Source of the DNA: Epilithonimonas sp042695135
Lineage (GTDB): Bacteria; Bacteroidota; Bacteroidia; Flavobacteriales; Weeksellaceae
NCBI RefSeq assembly: GCF_042695135.1
Contig: NZ_CP170547.1
Span: 2,728,001 to 2,792,000, forward strand
Reading direction: 5' to 3'
Length of the DNA: 64,000 nt
Shown here: positions 8,407-16,653 of the stretch, in pieces
Layout of the letters: every line of letters begins with the position of its first letter
How positions within the stretch are numbered: the first letter of the stretch is position 1
Position numbers and translations under genes: made by a program
Notes under the pieces: generated by a model
What the model saw: the letters and a program-made list of their open reading frames with translations, nothing else
Databases searched by the model: none
What the model was told of the DNA's origin: nothing

Positions 8407-10758
8407 TTAAAACGGATAACCGATTGCGATATTCAGAATCAAATTATCCTTTCTCCAGGAGCTGTCTCCAAATTTAACTCTGTCCAGAACCCAACGGTCT
8501 CCCTTTTCATAATAAGGAACCCGTAAAGGCATTGCAAGATCCAATCTTAATACAAGAATCGAAAAATCTAAACGAAGTCCTACGCCCGCTCCAACGGCCA
8601 GTTCATTCAGGAAATCTTTTGAAAATTTTCCGCCAGGTCTTGTTGGATCATCGTTTACGAGCCAGATGTTTCCTGCGTCTGCAAACGCGGCGACATTCAG
8701 GAACTTGTAGATATTTGCCCGATATTCTGCATTCATTTCCAGCTTAATATCGCCTGATTGATCGAAGTAAAAGCTTGCATTTTGAGTTCTCGGATCATAA
8801 CTTCCTGGGCCAAGAGTTCTTGCACGGAAAGCTCTGATACTATTACTTCCGCCAACAAAGAATTGTCTTGAATAAGGCACAAATTCTGAATTCCCGTAAG
8901 GATAAGCAATTCCGGCAATAATTCTTGAAGCAAAATTCGTCTTCTCATTGAATTTATGATAAAATCTGAAATCGTGCTCCATCTTTGCATATTGACTGAA
9001 CGGAACACCGAATATCTCTTTCTGATCACCATCTTTGGCATTTGCGCCGGTTAAAAGTCCTGTTAAATTTCCAGCTAAATCCAACATTCCGCGGTAATAG
9101 ATGGTGTTGGTTTTTGGCGAAGTTGTATTGGTGTAAGTATAAGTATAAGTTGGCCCAAAAATCAATTGTTTTGCCACTACTCTTCCCAAAGTTGGATTTG
9201 CAGGAATTCCTTTTTCAATATTTCCATCGATTTGCTCCTGATATTTTTCAGTCACAGTTTGAGGAGCAACCATCGTAATATCAATAATTTTCAGATCGTG
9301 TTCTTTGCGGACGTTTTCTTTCCAGACATAACCGAATGATGCATTGAAGTTATGAAGCGTGTACAATTCCGTACGGCTTTGATATTCATATCCAAGGCTG
9401 ATATTCGTTCTTGGAACAAATGCACTTGAAGAATTAAAACGGAAAGGCGCCACAATTCTCGGAATAGAAAGTTGCGTATTGGCACCAACCCGGATGATAT
9501 TATTGGCATCTTTCGGTCCGCCCAACTGAACATCGAAAGCACCATAAACAGCCGCTTTAAACTGCTCTGCACCTCGGAAAAAGTTACGGTGAGTCCAGTT
9601 CAGATTGACTTCTCCTCCACCATAATTGGCTGAGTTTGTTCTACCCAAAGTTTCCAGACGAAGTGATTGAATCTGTCTTGGTGTTAAAAGATAATAAGCA
9701 TCAAATTTATGATTCAGAGAATCTGAAACCACAAATTCATTCTTTACAAATTTGAAAACGCCTAAACTGATCAGTCGACTCAAAGTCAGATTATGATCTT
9801 TACGATTATAAACATCGCCCTTTTTAAAGTACAAAGCACGGTCAAAGATTTTCGGTTTAAATTTATGATCAGGATCAATGACGTAAATATCTTCATAGGC
9901 ATATTTGGAAAGAGAATCCTTATTCATAGGAACACTATATTTTCCTTTTTTTACGTCACGGATGTTATAATTAGGGAAAACAACCACTTTATCAATAGAG
10001 AATTGCTGCTTTGCAAGATCAGGTGTCTGGTCTTTCAATTTGACATTGAGTTCAACTTTATGATTTTTAGTCACAGTGCTGTCGGCCTGAACGATGATGT
10101 TATCCGGATGAAAATAGTAAAATCCCTTTTCCTTCAGCCCGTTGTCAATCCTTTCTCTTTCCGCTTTGATGACGGCGAGGTCAAATGGATTTCCGACTTT
10201 CAAAAGTGATTTATCTTTTAAATTCTGAATTTCTTTATTGACCAATGTCGAATCTTCCTGAAACTTAACCTGGCTGATCAAATATTGATTTCCGGGTTTT
10301 AAAGTATAAATAACCTGTGCTTTTTTATTTTTTGAAACTGTATCGTAAGTTGCCTGCGCGTTGAAATATCCTTTATTCTCAGAATAATTAACAATAATAT
10401 CTTTGTTGAATTCCTTATCGACATCGCCGAGCAAAACGGGTTTTTCACCAAATTTATACTTCAGCCAGTAATTGAAACCTTTCTCTTTTTTCGGTTCTTT
10501 GGCAATGTTGTAAGCGTAAAGTTTTGGTCTCAGTCCAAGAAAACTGGAGTTCGGTTTTGGCGTCAGGTTTTCCTCGAGTTCCGCTTTCAGCGCTTTTTTT
10601 TGCTTTTTCGGAATACTGTCATTTTCGATTTTAACTTCGGCACCTGTGTACAGCATTTGTCCTTCTTTCAGAAATTTGGTATTGCTGCACGATGAAACAA
10701 ATGCAATAACTGATAATGCAATGACTGATCTGAAATGGTTTGGAAATCGGCTCTTCAT
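8407..10758 (-). CDS. tamL: BamA/TamA-family outer-membrane lipoprotein TamL
   Basis: A 783-residue Omp85-family protein. The N-terminus 'VIALSVIAFVSSCSN' is a lipoprotein signal with lipobox SSC, which distinguishes the Bacteroidota TamL from TamA. POTRA-type repeats occupy about 40-390 and a 16-strand barrel about 400-783, with the family's 'GGSNSIRAFRARTLGPGSY' segment (the VRGY/F-like loop motif) and terminal aromatic strand ending 'AIGYPF'. It works with TamB in outer-membrane protein or lipid transport. Its start codon overlaps the tamB stop (TAATG), so the two form an operon. Confidence 0.92.
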   Translation of the reverse strand: MKSRFPNHFRSVIALSVIAFVSSCSNTKFLKEGQMLYTGAEVKIENDSIPKKQKKALKAELEENLTPKPNSSFLGLRPKLYAYNIAKEPKKEKGFNYWLKYKFGEKPVLLGDVDKEFNKDIIVNYSENKGYFNAQATYDTVSKNKKAQVIYTLKPGNQYLISQVKFQEDSTLVNKEIQNLKDKSLLKVGNPFDLAVIKAERERIDNGLKEKGFYYFHPDNIIVQADSTVTKNHKVELNVKLKDQTPDLAKQQFSIDKVVVFPNYNIRDVKKGKYSVPMNKDSLSKYAYEDIYVIDPDHKFKPKIFDRALYFKKGDVYNRKDHNLTLSRLISLGVFKFVKNEFVVSDSLNHKFDAYYLLTPRQIQSLRLETLGRTNSANYGGGEVNLNWTHRNFFRGAEQFKAAVYGAFDVQLGGPKDANNIIRVGANTQLSIPRIVAPFRFNSSSAFVPRTNISLGYEYQSRTELYTLHNFNASFGYVWKENVRKEHDLKIIDITMVAPQTVTEKYQEQIDGNIEKGIPANPTLGRVVAKQLIFGPTYTYTYTNTTSPKTNTIYYRGMLDLAGNLTGLLTGANAKDGDQKEIFGVPFSQYAKMEHDFRFYHKFNEKTNFASRIIAGIAYPYGNSEFVPYSRQFFVGGSNSIRAFRARTLGPGSYDPRTQNASFYFDQSGDIKLEMNAEYRANIYKFLNVAAFADAGNIWLVNDDPTRPGGKFSKDFLNELAVGAGVGLRLDFSILVLRLDLAMPLRVPYYEKGDRWVLDRVKFGDSSWRKDNLILNIAIGYPF

Positions 10759-13700
10759 TATTTAAAATCTACTACTTGGTTATTGTTTTTTTCTCGCTCT
10801 CTTTTTCTTTTCTCTCGCTTCGAACTTTGGAAGATATTACGGAATTTATCATAATCCAAAGTGATGATGAAACCGACTCCCGTTTCCACAATCTGACCTT
10901 GCAAGGCTACCTGATATTCATTTTTACGGTAAGCTCTCAGCATATATCTGCCGTCTTTGGAAAGGCTGTAATCCACGGTGACATCACCTGCAATATTGGT
11001 CGTGTTTTCATTTTGTCGGGCATCGCCTTCCAATCCGAAATTACTTCCGACAGAGACTTTCAAGCGGTCATTGAGTAATTTTTTGCTAAGGCCGACATTC
11101 AGGTCTGTTCTGGTATTTTGGGTTCCTGTTGAATAATCTTCGGAAGATTCCAGGTCAAAATTAAGGTCAACACCTTTAATAAGGTCTGAGGCGAGATTGT
11201 TTAATTGCTGGGAAAGAATTTTGCTCACACTTTGTCTCGCCAATGTTTCTGTGGAAAGTCCTGCACTATTCTCAAAAGGATTTTCACCAATGAAACGGTT
11301 GAGTAAAAGCAAGGCAAAAACCTGCTTGTTCATTTCGTTTTCTTCTGTTCTAAGTTGCGCCAGCTTTTGATCTACAACATCTTTCACATTAGAGGAAACC
11401 GAATTATTTTTTTCATCCGTAGTAATATCAAAACTAATACTCGGTTTCAGCAGCTCGCCTTTCATCTGAAGTAGCGTATTGAATTCCATTCTTTGCTTGT
11501 ATTGATTAAGCGTTGCCGGCGTTTCTCCACTGATCTGCTGTTCCACCAAATCTAGCGGCGCGGTCTGAGTTTTATAAACAGCTGTAATATCAAGTGTTGC
11601 TGCGGTTGGTTCACCCGTCCAGGTAATTGTACTACCCTTTTGAATCTCAAATTTACGCTTCAAAAGACTCACCGTCATATCATAGCTTCCTTTTTCTACT
11701 TCGTAAACGCCGACCAAAGTGGTTTTTCCGGATGGATCAATGCCGCCGGTCAGTTCCGCCTCACCTTGGAGTTTTACAAAATCACCATTGGCTTTATCAA
11801 TAATGACAGACATTTTCGCTTCTTTACTAACCTCTATATTAACGCTAACATCCATTCCTTTGATCTTATTTTTAGCAGCCAGGGAATCTGCAACGATGGT
11901 TTTGTTAAGTGCAAGCTGATCTTGATCAATGAATTCCACAATGCCATCTCTTTCCTGTAACGATGGACTTGATTGAGGTAAAACAAACGTAAAATCTGTA
12001 TCATCAGAAACCGCTAATCTGCCGTCAACTTTTGGTAAGTCAAGGTTTCCACGAACTTTCAAAGCGGCGTCAATAGACAAAATACCGTACATCATCGCAT
12101 CATCTGATTTTTCAGAATTCACGACTTTGAAATCTTTAGCATTAATATCAAGATTGAAGACAAAATCTGTGTAAGTCTGAGTCAAAACCTGACCGTCGAT
12201 TTTAAGTGAGTTGTCGTCTTTGTCATTAATTTTAAAATCATCAAATTCGATTCCTCGGTTCGTGAACGAAATTTTATCGTTGATCTTTCTGAAATCACTT
12301 CCGGTCTGTGCGATCATCAATCCGACATTATTCATTTTCACATCGCCCAAAATTTTCGGTTCAGTGGTTGTTCCTGTAATTTTTAAATCTCCGGAAAGAT
12401 AACCTTCCGTATTATTAATTGCATTCATCGTGAATCCTTGCAAAGTTTTCATCTGAAGCTGATTCATTGCCAAATTAAGGTCAAAACTGCTGGCTGCAGT
12501 GTTATAATTTCCAGTGATCTTCACATCATTCTCATTGCCGGAAAGCGCAATATCAGCATTGATAACGTCAGCCGAAGTATTATTGGCCTTAACCACCAAA
12601 TTACCAACCGGACTTCCATAGACGAAAAGATCAGTAATATTAAGGTCTGAAGTAAAAGTCATTTTTTTATTCAAATCTCTTAATTGCGCCGTTCCGTTGA
12701 TCGTTCCTTTTGCCAACAGAGAATCTTTTTTAATAATTTCGGTAAGAGTTTCAATCTTGAAATCTTTCAAAGTGACGTTCAGCGGACTGTTTGGGGAACT
12801 GTTTTCTGATTGAACCAGAATTTCGCTTCCTGCATTTGTCAATCTGAAATTATCAGCAAAAATTCCCTGACTGCTGATTTGGATTTTGTTTCCACCAGCG
12901 ACCGACCAATTGTTATAATTTAATTTTAAACCATTTGGATTTAAGGAAATTTCGGTAATGTCGTTCATTGACTTAGCATTTCCCGCAATCAGAAATTGTG
13001 TCTGGTCTTTTTCGTCCTTAGTCGTGATATTATAATTGATGGTATTATTGGCAACATCACCTTTGACATTTACTTTATTCAATGCAAAACTTTCACTTTT
13101 CAAAGATGCAACATCGAGATTATATTGTAAAGCCTGATTTTCGTTGGTTATTTTTAGGCTTGTATTTTCAAGTGAATTGGTTCCATATAAAACCTGCGGA
13201 ATTTTCGCATCCAATTCTATCTTTTGAGAATCTGCATTGTAATTTCCGACAACATTTATTGTTTCAAAGCTTTTCAAATCCGGAACAAATTTCCTGATCA
13301 AGTCATCATTTTTAATCTTTGCATTGACTGTAAAATATTGTCCGGCATCAATTTTCGCAGCTTTCCCGGGTTTTTGGAATTGATAATATTGATTGACAGT
13401 TTGCGACAACGCACCGAAAATCTGAGTCAGTTTGTATTTGCCTTTCAGTTCAACATCTGCAATCTGAGAATTGAATTTGATCTGAGTAGAATCTGCTGTA
13501 GAAACTGCAAGCAAATTCACTTCTTGGATTGGATAAACTTCTTTTGTGTCGGAAATGGCAAAGTTTTTAAGATTCAGATAGCCGTTCAGATTATCAGGAT
13601 CAAGGTTTTTAAAATCGCCGTCAATATTTCCCGCAAGAATCATTGGTGAACTGTAAAAACCAAGTTTATTCAAATCTAACTTGTTAATGGTTCCATTGAC

Positions 13701-15794
13701 TTTTACTGTCGGATTTTTTTCGTTGTAAATTCCGGAAGCTGTCAGTTTGAGATTGGCATTCGGATCTTTAGAATTGAGGACGATATTGTAAACACCGCGA
13801 TTGATCTTGCCAACCAAACTCATATTTTGATAACGATAACCTTTGTAAGTCGCCGATTGAACGTTTCCTACAAGATTGGCGTTGGCATTTTTGAAATCAA
13901 AACTTTCGCCTTTTGCAGAGATCTGAGCGGTAATTCCGCCAATGTCTTTATTCTGAATGATCTTTCCGATCTGTAAATTCTGAAGATTAGCTTTCACATC
14001 ATATAACTCATGATTTTTTCTGCGCATATCAACCTGCGCTTTGATTCCGGCATTTCCAAGTGTCGAATATAAACTTAAATTGGTATTCACAACTTTGGTC
14101 GTCCCTTTAGCAAAACCTTTGATGCTGAAATGTGACGGCAAAGAAATATTGGACGGAATCGTGCCTTTTGGAACCAGATTAAAAATCGTTTTCCCCGATG
14201 AAGCCAGTTCGCCAATTCTTAAATCATAATACAGATTGTTCGGGTTCATCGCATTTTTGATTCGTCCCGAAGCCGAAACCCGCAATTGATCAAGACCGGA
14301 AACTTTGAGTTCATTAATGAATAAATCGTTGACAATTCCTCTGACATTGGCGTTGACAGAAAGTATTGCGTTTGGATATTTGTTGAAAGGCGCAGTATTT
14401 CTTAAAGTCGGAACCAAGTTCAGAATATCAGCAAAACCGATTTTCGAATTTTTGATATTAGCCGAGATTTTCACAGCGCCGGGATTCGCAGATAATTGTT
14501 CGATTGAGTTATAATTAAGGACTACCTCGTCTCGCAAAACAGTTTTCGAAGTCTGAAGATAAAGGTCTTTCAAATAAGCCTGTTTATCCGAATAAACAAA
14601 ATCCGTATTGAATTTCTGAATATCCAAACCTCTTTTTTCCTGGATTTCTGCAGATTTTACACTTCCTGCAAAGCCGTTGTTTTCCATTTTGAAATCGCGG
14701 ACATCGACATTCAGTTTTCCAAAATTAAGATGGTTGAAATCCATTCCGCGCTTCGTCGGCGCAACGGCTGTATTGTTATAAGCGATCTTTACATCTTCGA
14801 AGATCAGTTTTCCGAGAAGAACTTTCATCGCTTTTTCTTGCGTTGTGTTTTTCGAAACTTTAGGTGTTTTTTCGTTTTTTGAATTCGAATTTGAAGCTGG
14901 AAGGAATAAATTAGCGTTGATATTTGCACCAGTTAAAAATACATTTCCGACATTGTAAGAATTGTTTTGAAGATCAAGCTTATTCACTTTTGTACTTAAC
15001 TCTTTAAACAAAACTTTTGCAAACGTTTTAGAATTATCGTCGCCATAATCGATATTGAAATTGGTCAGTTTGATTCCACTCAAGCCCAATTTCATTGGTT
15101 TTTTCTGATTCAACGAATCTACTTTCTGCTCTACATTTTTAGAAACTTCTTCTATCAGATCTTGTTTTAACTTTAACTTCAAACCGTCAAGGTTGATATC
15201 GCTGACCGCATATTTATTATTCTGAAGGTCAAAGGTTTTCACCCGCGTATCAAATGAATTGAAATAAACCTTGATATCATTCCTTGATTGCTGATCATTG
15301 AAAGATATTCCAATATCCTTTAATTTAATTTTATCAAGCGAAATAATAAATGGTTTTGAAGGACTTTCCTCTTTGTCCGAGGTTGCAAAGGCCTCCATAA
15401 TATAATCAAAATTAAATTTTCCTGTTGGATCACGGACAACATTGGCGCGAACGCCTTCCAGATCAATAGAAGTCAAATCGGCTTTGGAATTGATCAGTTG
15501 CCACATATCCAGTCCAACATCGAATTTCTTAACGGCCAAAAGCGTATCTACCTTTTGACCTTTTAAGTATAGATTTTCGATAATTACACTGTTTGGAAAA
15601 CCGATGTAGATCTTTTCCAGACTTACTTTGGTGTGGATTTTTCCTTCGAGATAGGTAATCGCTTTATTCTTAATAAAATTCTGAACAAAAGGCAGTCTCA
15701 AGCTGAATATCAGCACAATAAAAAAAACCAATATGGAGATAATGGTTATTATGGTGCGTCTAAGTAATTTTCGTTTGTTGATTTTTAGTTTCAA
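10758..15794 (-). CDS. tamB: Translocation/assembly module protein TamB
   Basis: A 1678-residue protein with an N-terminal membrane anchor (about 13-32, 'TIITIISILVFFIVLIFSL'), a long AsmA-like beta-taco region of repeated short strands, and a C-terminal DUF490/TamB domain (about 1250-1640, with 'KLQGEAELTGGIDPSGKTTLVGVYEVEKGSY' split around it). It bridges inner and outer membrane and partners TamL, encoded 1 base downstream by overlap. Length is typical for Bacteroidota TamB. Confidence 0.93.
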   Translation of the reverse strand: MKLKINKRKLLRRTIITIISILVFFIVLIFSLRLPFVQNFIKNKAITYLEGKIHTKVSLEKIYIGFPNSVIIENLYLKGQKVDTLLAVKKFDVGLDMWQLINSKADLTSIDLEGVRANVVRDPTGKFNFDYIMEAFATSDKEESPSKPFIISLDKIKLKDIGISFNDQQSRNDIKVYFNSFDTRVKTFDLQNNKYAVSDINLDGLKLKLKQDLIEEVSKNVEQKVDSLNQKKPMKLGLSGIKLTNFNIDYGDDNSKTFAKVLFKELSTKVNKLDLQNNSYNVGNVFLTGANINANLFLPASNSNSKNEKTPKVSKNTTQEKAMKVLLGKLIFEDVKIAYNNTAVAPTKRGMDFNHLNFGKLNVDVRDFKMENNGFAGSVKSAEIQEKRGLDIQKFNTDFVYSDKQAYLKDLYLQTSKTVLRDEVVLNYNSIEQLSANPGAVKISANIKNSKIGFADILNLVPTLRNTAPFNKYPNAILSVNANVRGIVNDLFINELKVSGLDQLRVSASGRIKNAMNPNNLYYDLRIGELASSGKTIFNLVPKGTIPSNISLPSHFSIKGFAKGTTKVVNTNLSLYSTLGNAGIKAQVDMRRKNHELYDVKANLQNLQIGKIIQNKDIGGITAQISAKGESFDFKNANANLVGNVQSATYKGYRYQNMSLVGKINRGVYNIVLNSKDPNANLKLTASGIYNEKNPTVKVNGTINKLDLNKLGFYSSPMILAGNIDGDFKNLDPDNLNGYLNLKNFAISDTKEVYPIQEVNLLAVSTADSTQIKFNSQIADVELKGKYKLTQIFGALSQTVNQYYQFQKPGKAAKIDAGQYFTVNAKIKNDDLIRKFVPDLKSFETINVVGNYNADSQKIELDAKIPQVLYGTNSLENTSLKITNENQALQYNLDVASLKSESFALNKVNVKGDVANNTINYNITTKDEKDQTQFLIAGNAKSMNDITEISLNPNGLKLNYNNWSVAGGNKIQISSQGIFADNFRLTNAGSEILVQSENSSPNSPLNVTLKDFKIETLTEIIKKDSLLAKGTINGTAQLRDLNKKMTFTSDLNITDLFVYGSPVGNLVVKANNTSADVINADIALSGNENDVKITGNYNTAASSFDLNLAMNQLQMKTLQGFTMNAINNTEGYLSGDLKITGTTTEPKILGDVKMNNVGLMIAQTGSDFRKINDKISFTNRGIEFDDFKINDKDDNSLKIDGQVLTQTYTDFVFNLDINAKDFKVVNSEKSDDAMMYGILSIDAALKVRGNLDLPKVDGRLAVSDDTDFTFVLPQSSPSLQERDGIVEFIDQDQLALNKTIVADSLAAKNKIKGMDVSVNIEVSKEAKMSVIIDKANGDFVKLQGEAELTGGIDPSGKTTLVGVYEVEKGSYDMTVSLLKRKFEIQKGSTITWTGEPTAATLDITAVYKTQTAPLDLVEQQISGETPATLNQYKQRMEFNTLLQMKGELLKPSISFDITTDEKNNSVSSNVKDVVDQKLAQLRTEENEMNKQVFALLLLNRFIGENPFENSAGLSTETLARQSVSKILSQQLNNLASDLIKGVDLNFDLESSEDYSTGTQNTRTDLNVGLSKKLLNDRLKVSVGSNFGLEGDARQNENTTNIAGDVTVDYSLSKDGRYMLRAYRKNEYQVALQGQIVETGVGFIITLDYDKFRNIFQSSKREKRKREREKNNNQVVDFK

Positions 15795-15942
15795 ATGATC
15801 TGAGTTGTAAAAAAGTTATATCAAATACCGTACTAATAATTGTTTATAGATAAAATTAATGTTTTTAATTCCATTAAAATTAGACAAAGATCTGAAAAGC
15901 TTTCACTCAATTGAAGCTAAAAAAATATTATTAATGTTGTAT

Positions 15943-15978
15943 AAAGAAAAAAGACCCGCTCAATACTGAGTTGGTCTT
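15943..15978 (-). terminator. Terminator closing the Ro60/Y-RNA region
   Basis: The hairpin AAGACC...GGTCTT has an inner CTCA/TGAG helix and a run of six T on the minus strand. It lies 4 bases past the 3' end of the last Y-RNA-like element, so minus-strand transcription through the elements ends here. Confidence 0.85.
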
Positions 15979-15982
15979 GTAA

Positions 15983-16119
15983 AATCAAGGTAAAAAATTA
16001 AGAATCTTTCATGTCATTTGCTCTACCAACTGAGCTACTTTTCCCGAAGAAAAGACAGGGCTCGAACCTGTGACACAATGTTTGGATATCGAAGTATGAC
16101 TCTAAGACGACACTTGATT
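15983..16119 (-). ncRNA. Y-RNA-like element Y4 with circularly permuted tRNA module
   Basis: The 137-base RNA starts AATCAAG and ends CTTGATT, closing a 7-bp basal stem. After a bulged U comes a GU/AC pair and an internal loop with a U-rich 3' side. The apical part reads, in order: T-arm (ACAGG, loop TTCGAGC, CCTGT), acceptor-like strands CTTTTC and GAAAAG joined by a TTCGG loop, then TA and a D-arm (GCTC, loop AGTTGGTA, GAGC). This is a tRNA whose 3' half precedes its 5' half, with the basal stem in place of the anticodon arm. That is the design known for bacterial Y RNAs (YrlA) bound by Ro60/Rsr. The tRNA-like module may be closed by GTCAT/ATGAC or TGTC/GACA. Confidence 0.8.
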
Positions 16120-16128
16120 ATTATTTTA

Positions 16129-16201
16129 AAAACCGAGCAAAAAAAGTTGAAAGAGGCTTTTCAATTTGGATACGAAGGAACTCTTTCTTACGGCATCGGT
16201 T
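16129..16201 (-). ncRNA. Y-RNA-like element Y3 (no T-arm)
   Basis: A 73-base element. Basal stem AACCGA/TCGGTT, bulged U, GC/GC pair, a CGTAA internal loop facing a T7 tract, and upper stem GAAAGAG/CTCTTTC. The apical loop of about 25 bases contains CTTCGTATCCAAATTGAA, similar to the ACTTCGATATCCAAACATTG of Y4. It lacks T- and D-arms. It is placed here because the bulge-plus-two-pairs motif matches the three neighbouring elements with compensatory changes. Confidence 0.65.
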
Positions 16202-16207
16202 ATTATT

Positions 16208-16299
16208 AAAAGTAAGGTAAAAAATCAAACAGAGACTTACAGGATTCGAACCTGTTTTAATACCCAACGAAGTAACTCTGTTTTTACGACACTTACTTT
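16208..16299 (-). ncRNA. Y-RNA-like element Y2 with T-arm
   Basis: A 92-base element. Basal stem AAAGTAAG/CTTACTTT, bulged U, GU/AC pair, internal loop with a T6 tract on the 3' side, and upper stem AAACAGAG/CTCTGTTT. The apical part has a perfect T-arm (ACAGG, loop TTCGAAT, CCTGT) flanked by ACTT/AAGT, preceded by TTGGGTA, which resembles a D-loop GG. This looks like a reduced tRNA mimic. The 3' side GATTTTTTACCTTAC is nearly shared with Y4. Confidence 0.75.
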
Positions 16300-16328
16300 T
16301 TTTAAGTTTTGATGGTTATTGTTTTTAT

Positions 16329-16403
16329 AAGACCGAGCGATTTGGCGAAAAGACTCATATTCAATTAAAAGTCGAAGGATTTCTTTTCTTATGGCATCGA
16401 TTT
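16329..16403 (-). ncRNA. Y-RNA-like element Y1 (no T-arm)
   Basis: A 75-base element, first of the four after the Ro60 gene. Basal stem ATCGA/TCGGT with a G-U pair, bulged U, GC/GC pair, CATAA internal loop, and upper stem GAAAAGA/TCTTTTC. The apical segment of about 28 bases (starting AATCCTTCGACTTTT) has no T-arm. It resembles Y3 most closely (GATGCCATAAGAAAAGA against GATGCCGTAAGAAAGAG). Confidence 0.6.
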
Positions 16404-16466
16404 GTATTTTTATTATTTTTTTACCCTAAGTTTTTGTTGTTTGGAAAATGTTCAAATAACAAACTA

Positions 16467-16562
16467 CACTCCTAGCCCCGATTGCAACGGCATCCTTTTT
16501 CTGCGATGGCTTTGAAAAAAAGCGATGTCGAAAAAGATATAGTGGAAAGCGGGAAAAAGCTT
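16467..16562. repeat. Palindromic intergenic repeat (flavobacterial REP-like)
   Basis: The segment runs from CTAGCCCCGATTGCAACGG through ATCCTTTTTC to a second arm GAAAAAGATATAGTGG and AGCGGGAAAAAGC. The central hairpin pairs GCGATGGCTTT with AAAGCGATGTCG. I recognise this type of sequence as a recurrent intergenic palindrome of Flavobacteriaceae. The rest of 16404-16653 is AT-rich with no gene seen. Confidence 0.5.
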
Positions 16563-16653
16563 CAAATAAAAATTAAATATTAGCTTTTCGATGTAATCAA
16601 ATAGCTCCTAAAAAAAATTGGTTATTAGTTTTTATTTTTAAAAGCAGTGCTTT

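Noticed and set aside
16018..16209. Open frame of 63 codons on the plus strand
   Set aside because: It runs antisense through Y-RNA-like elements Y4 and Y3 and has no family or expression signal.
15983..16299. Ordinary or intron-containing tRNA genes
   Set aside because: T-arm precedes D-arm, no anticodon arm exists, and the ends pair with each other; the Y-RNA layout explains all parts.
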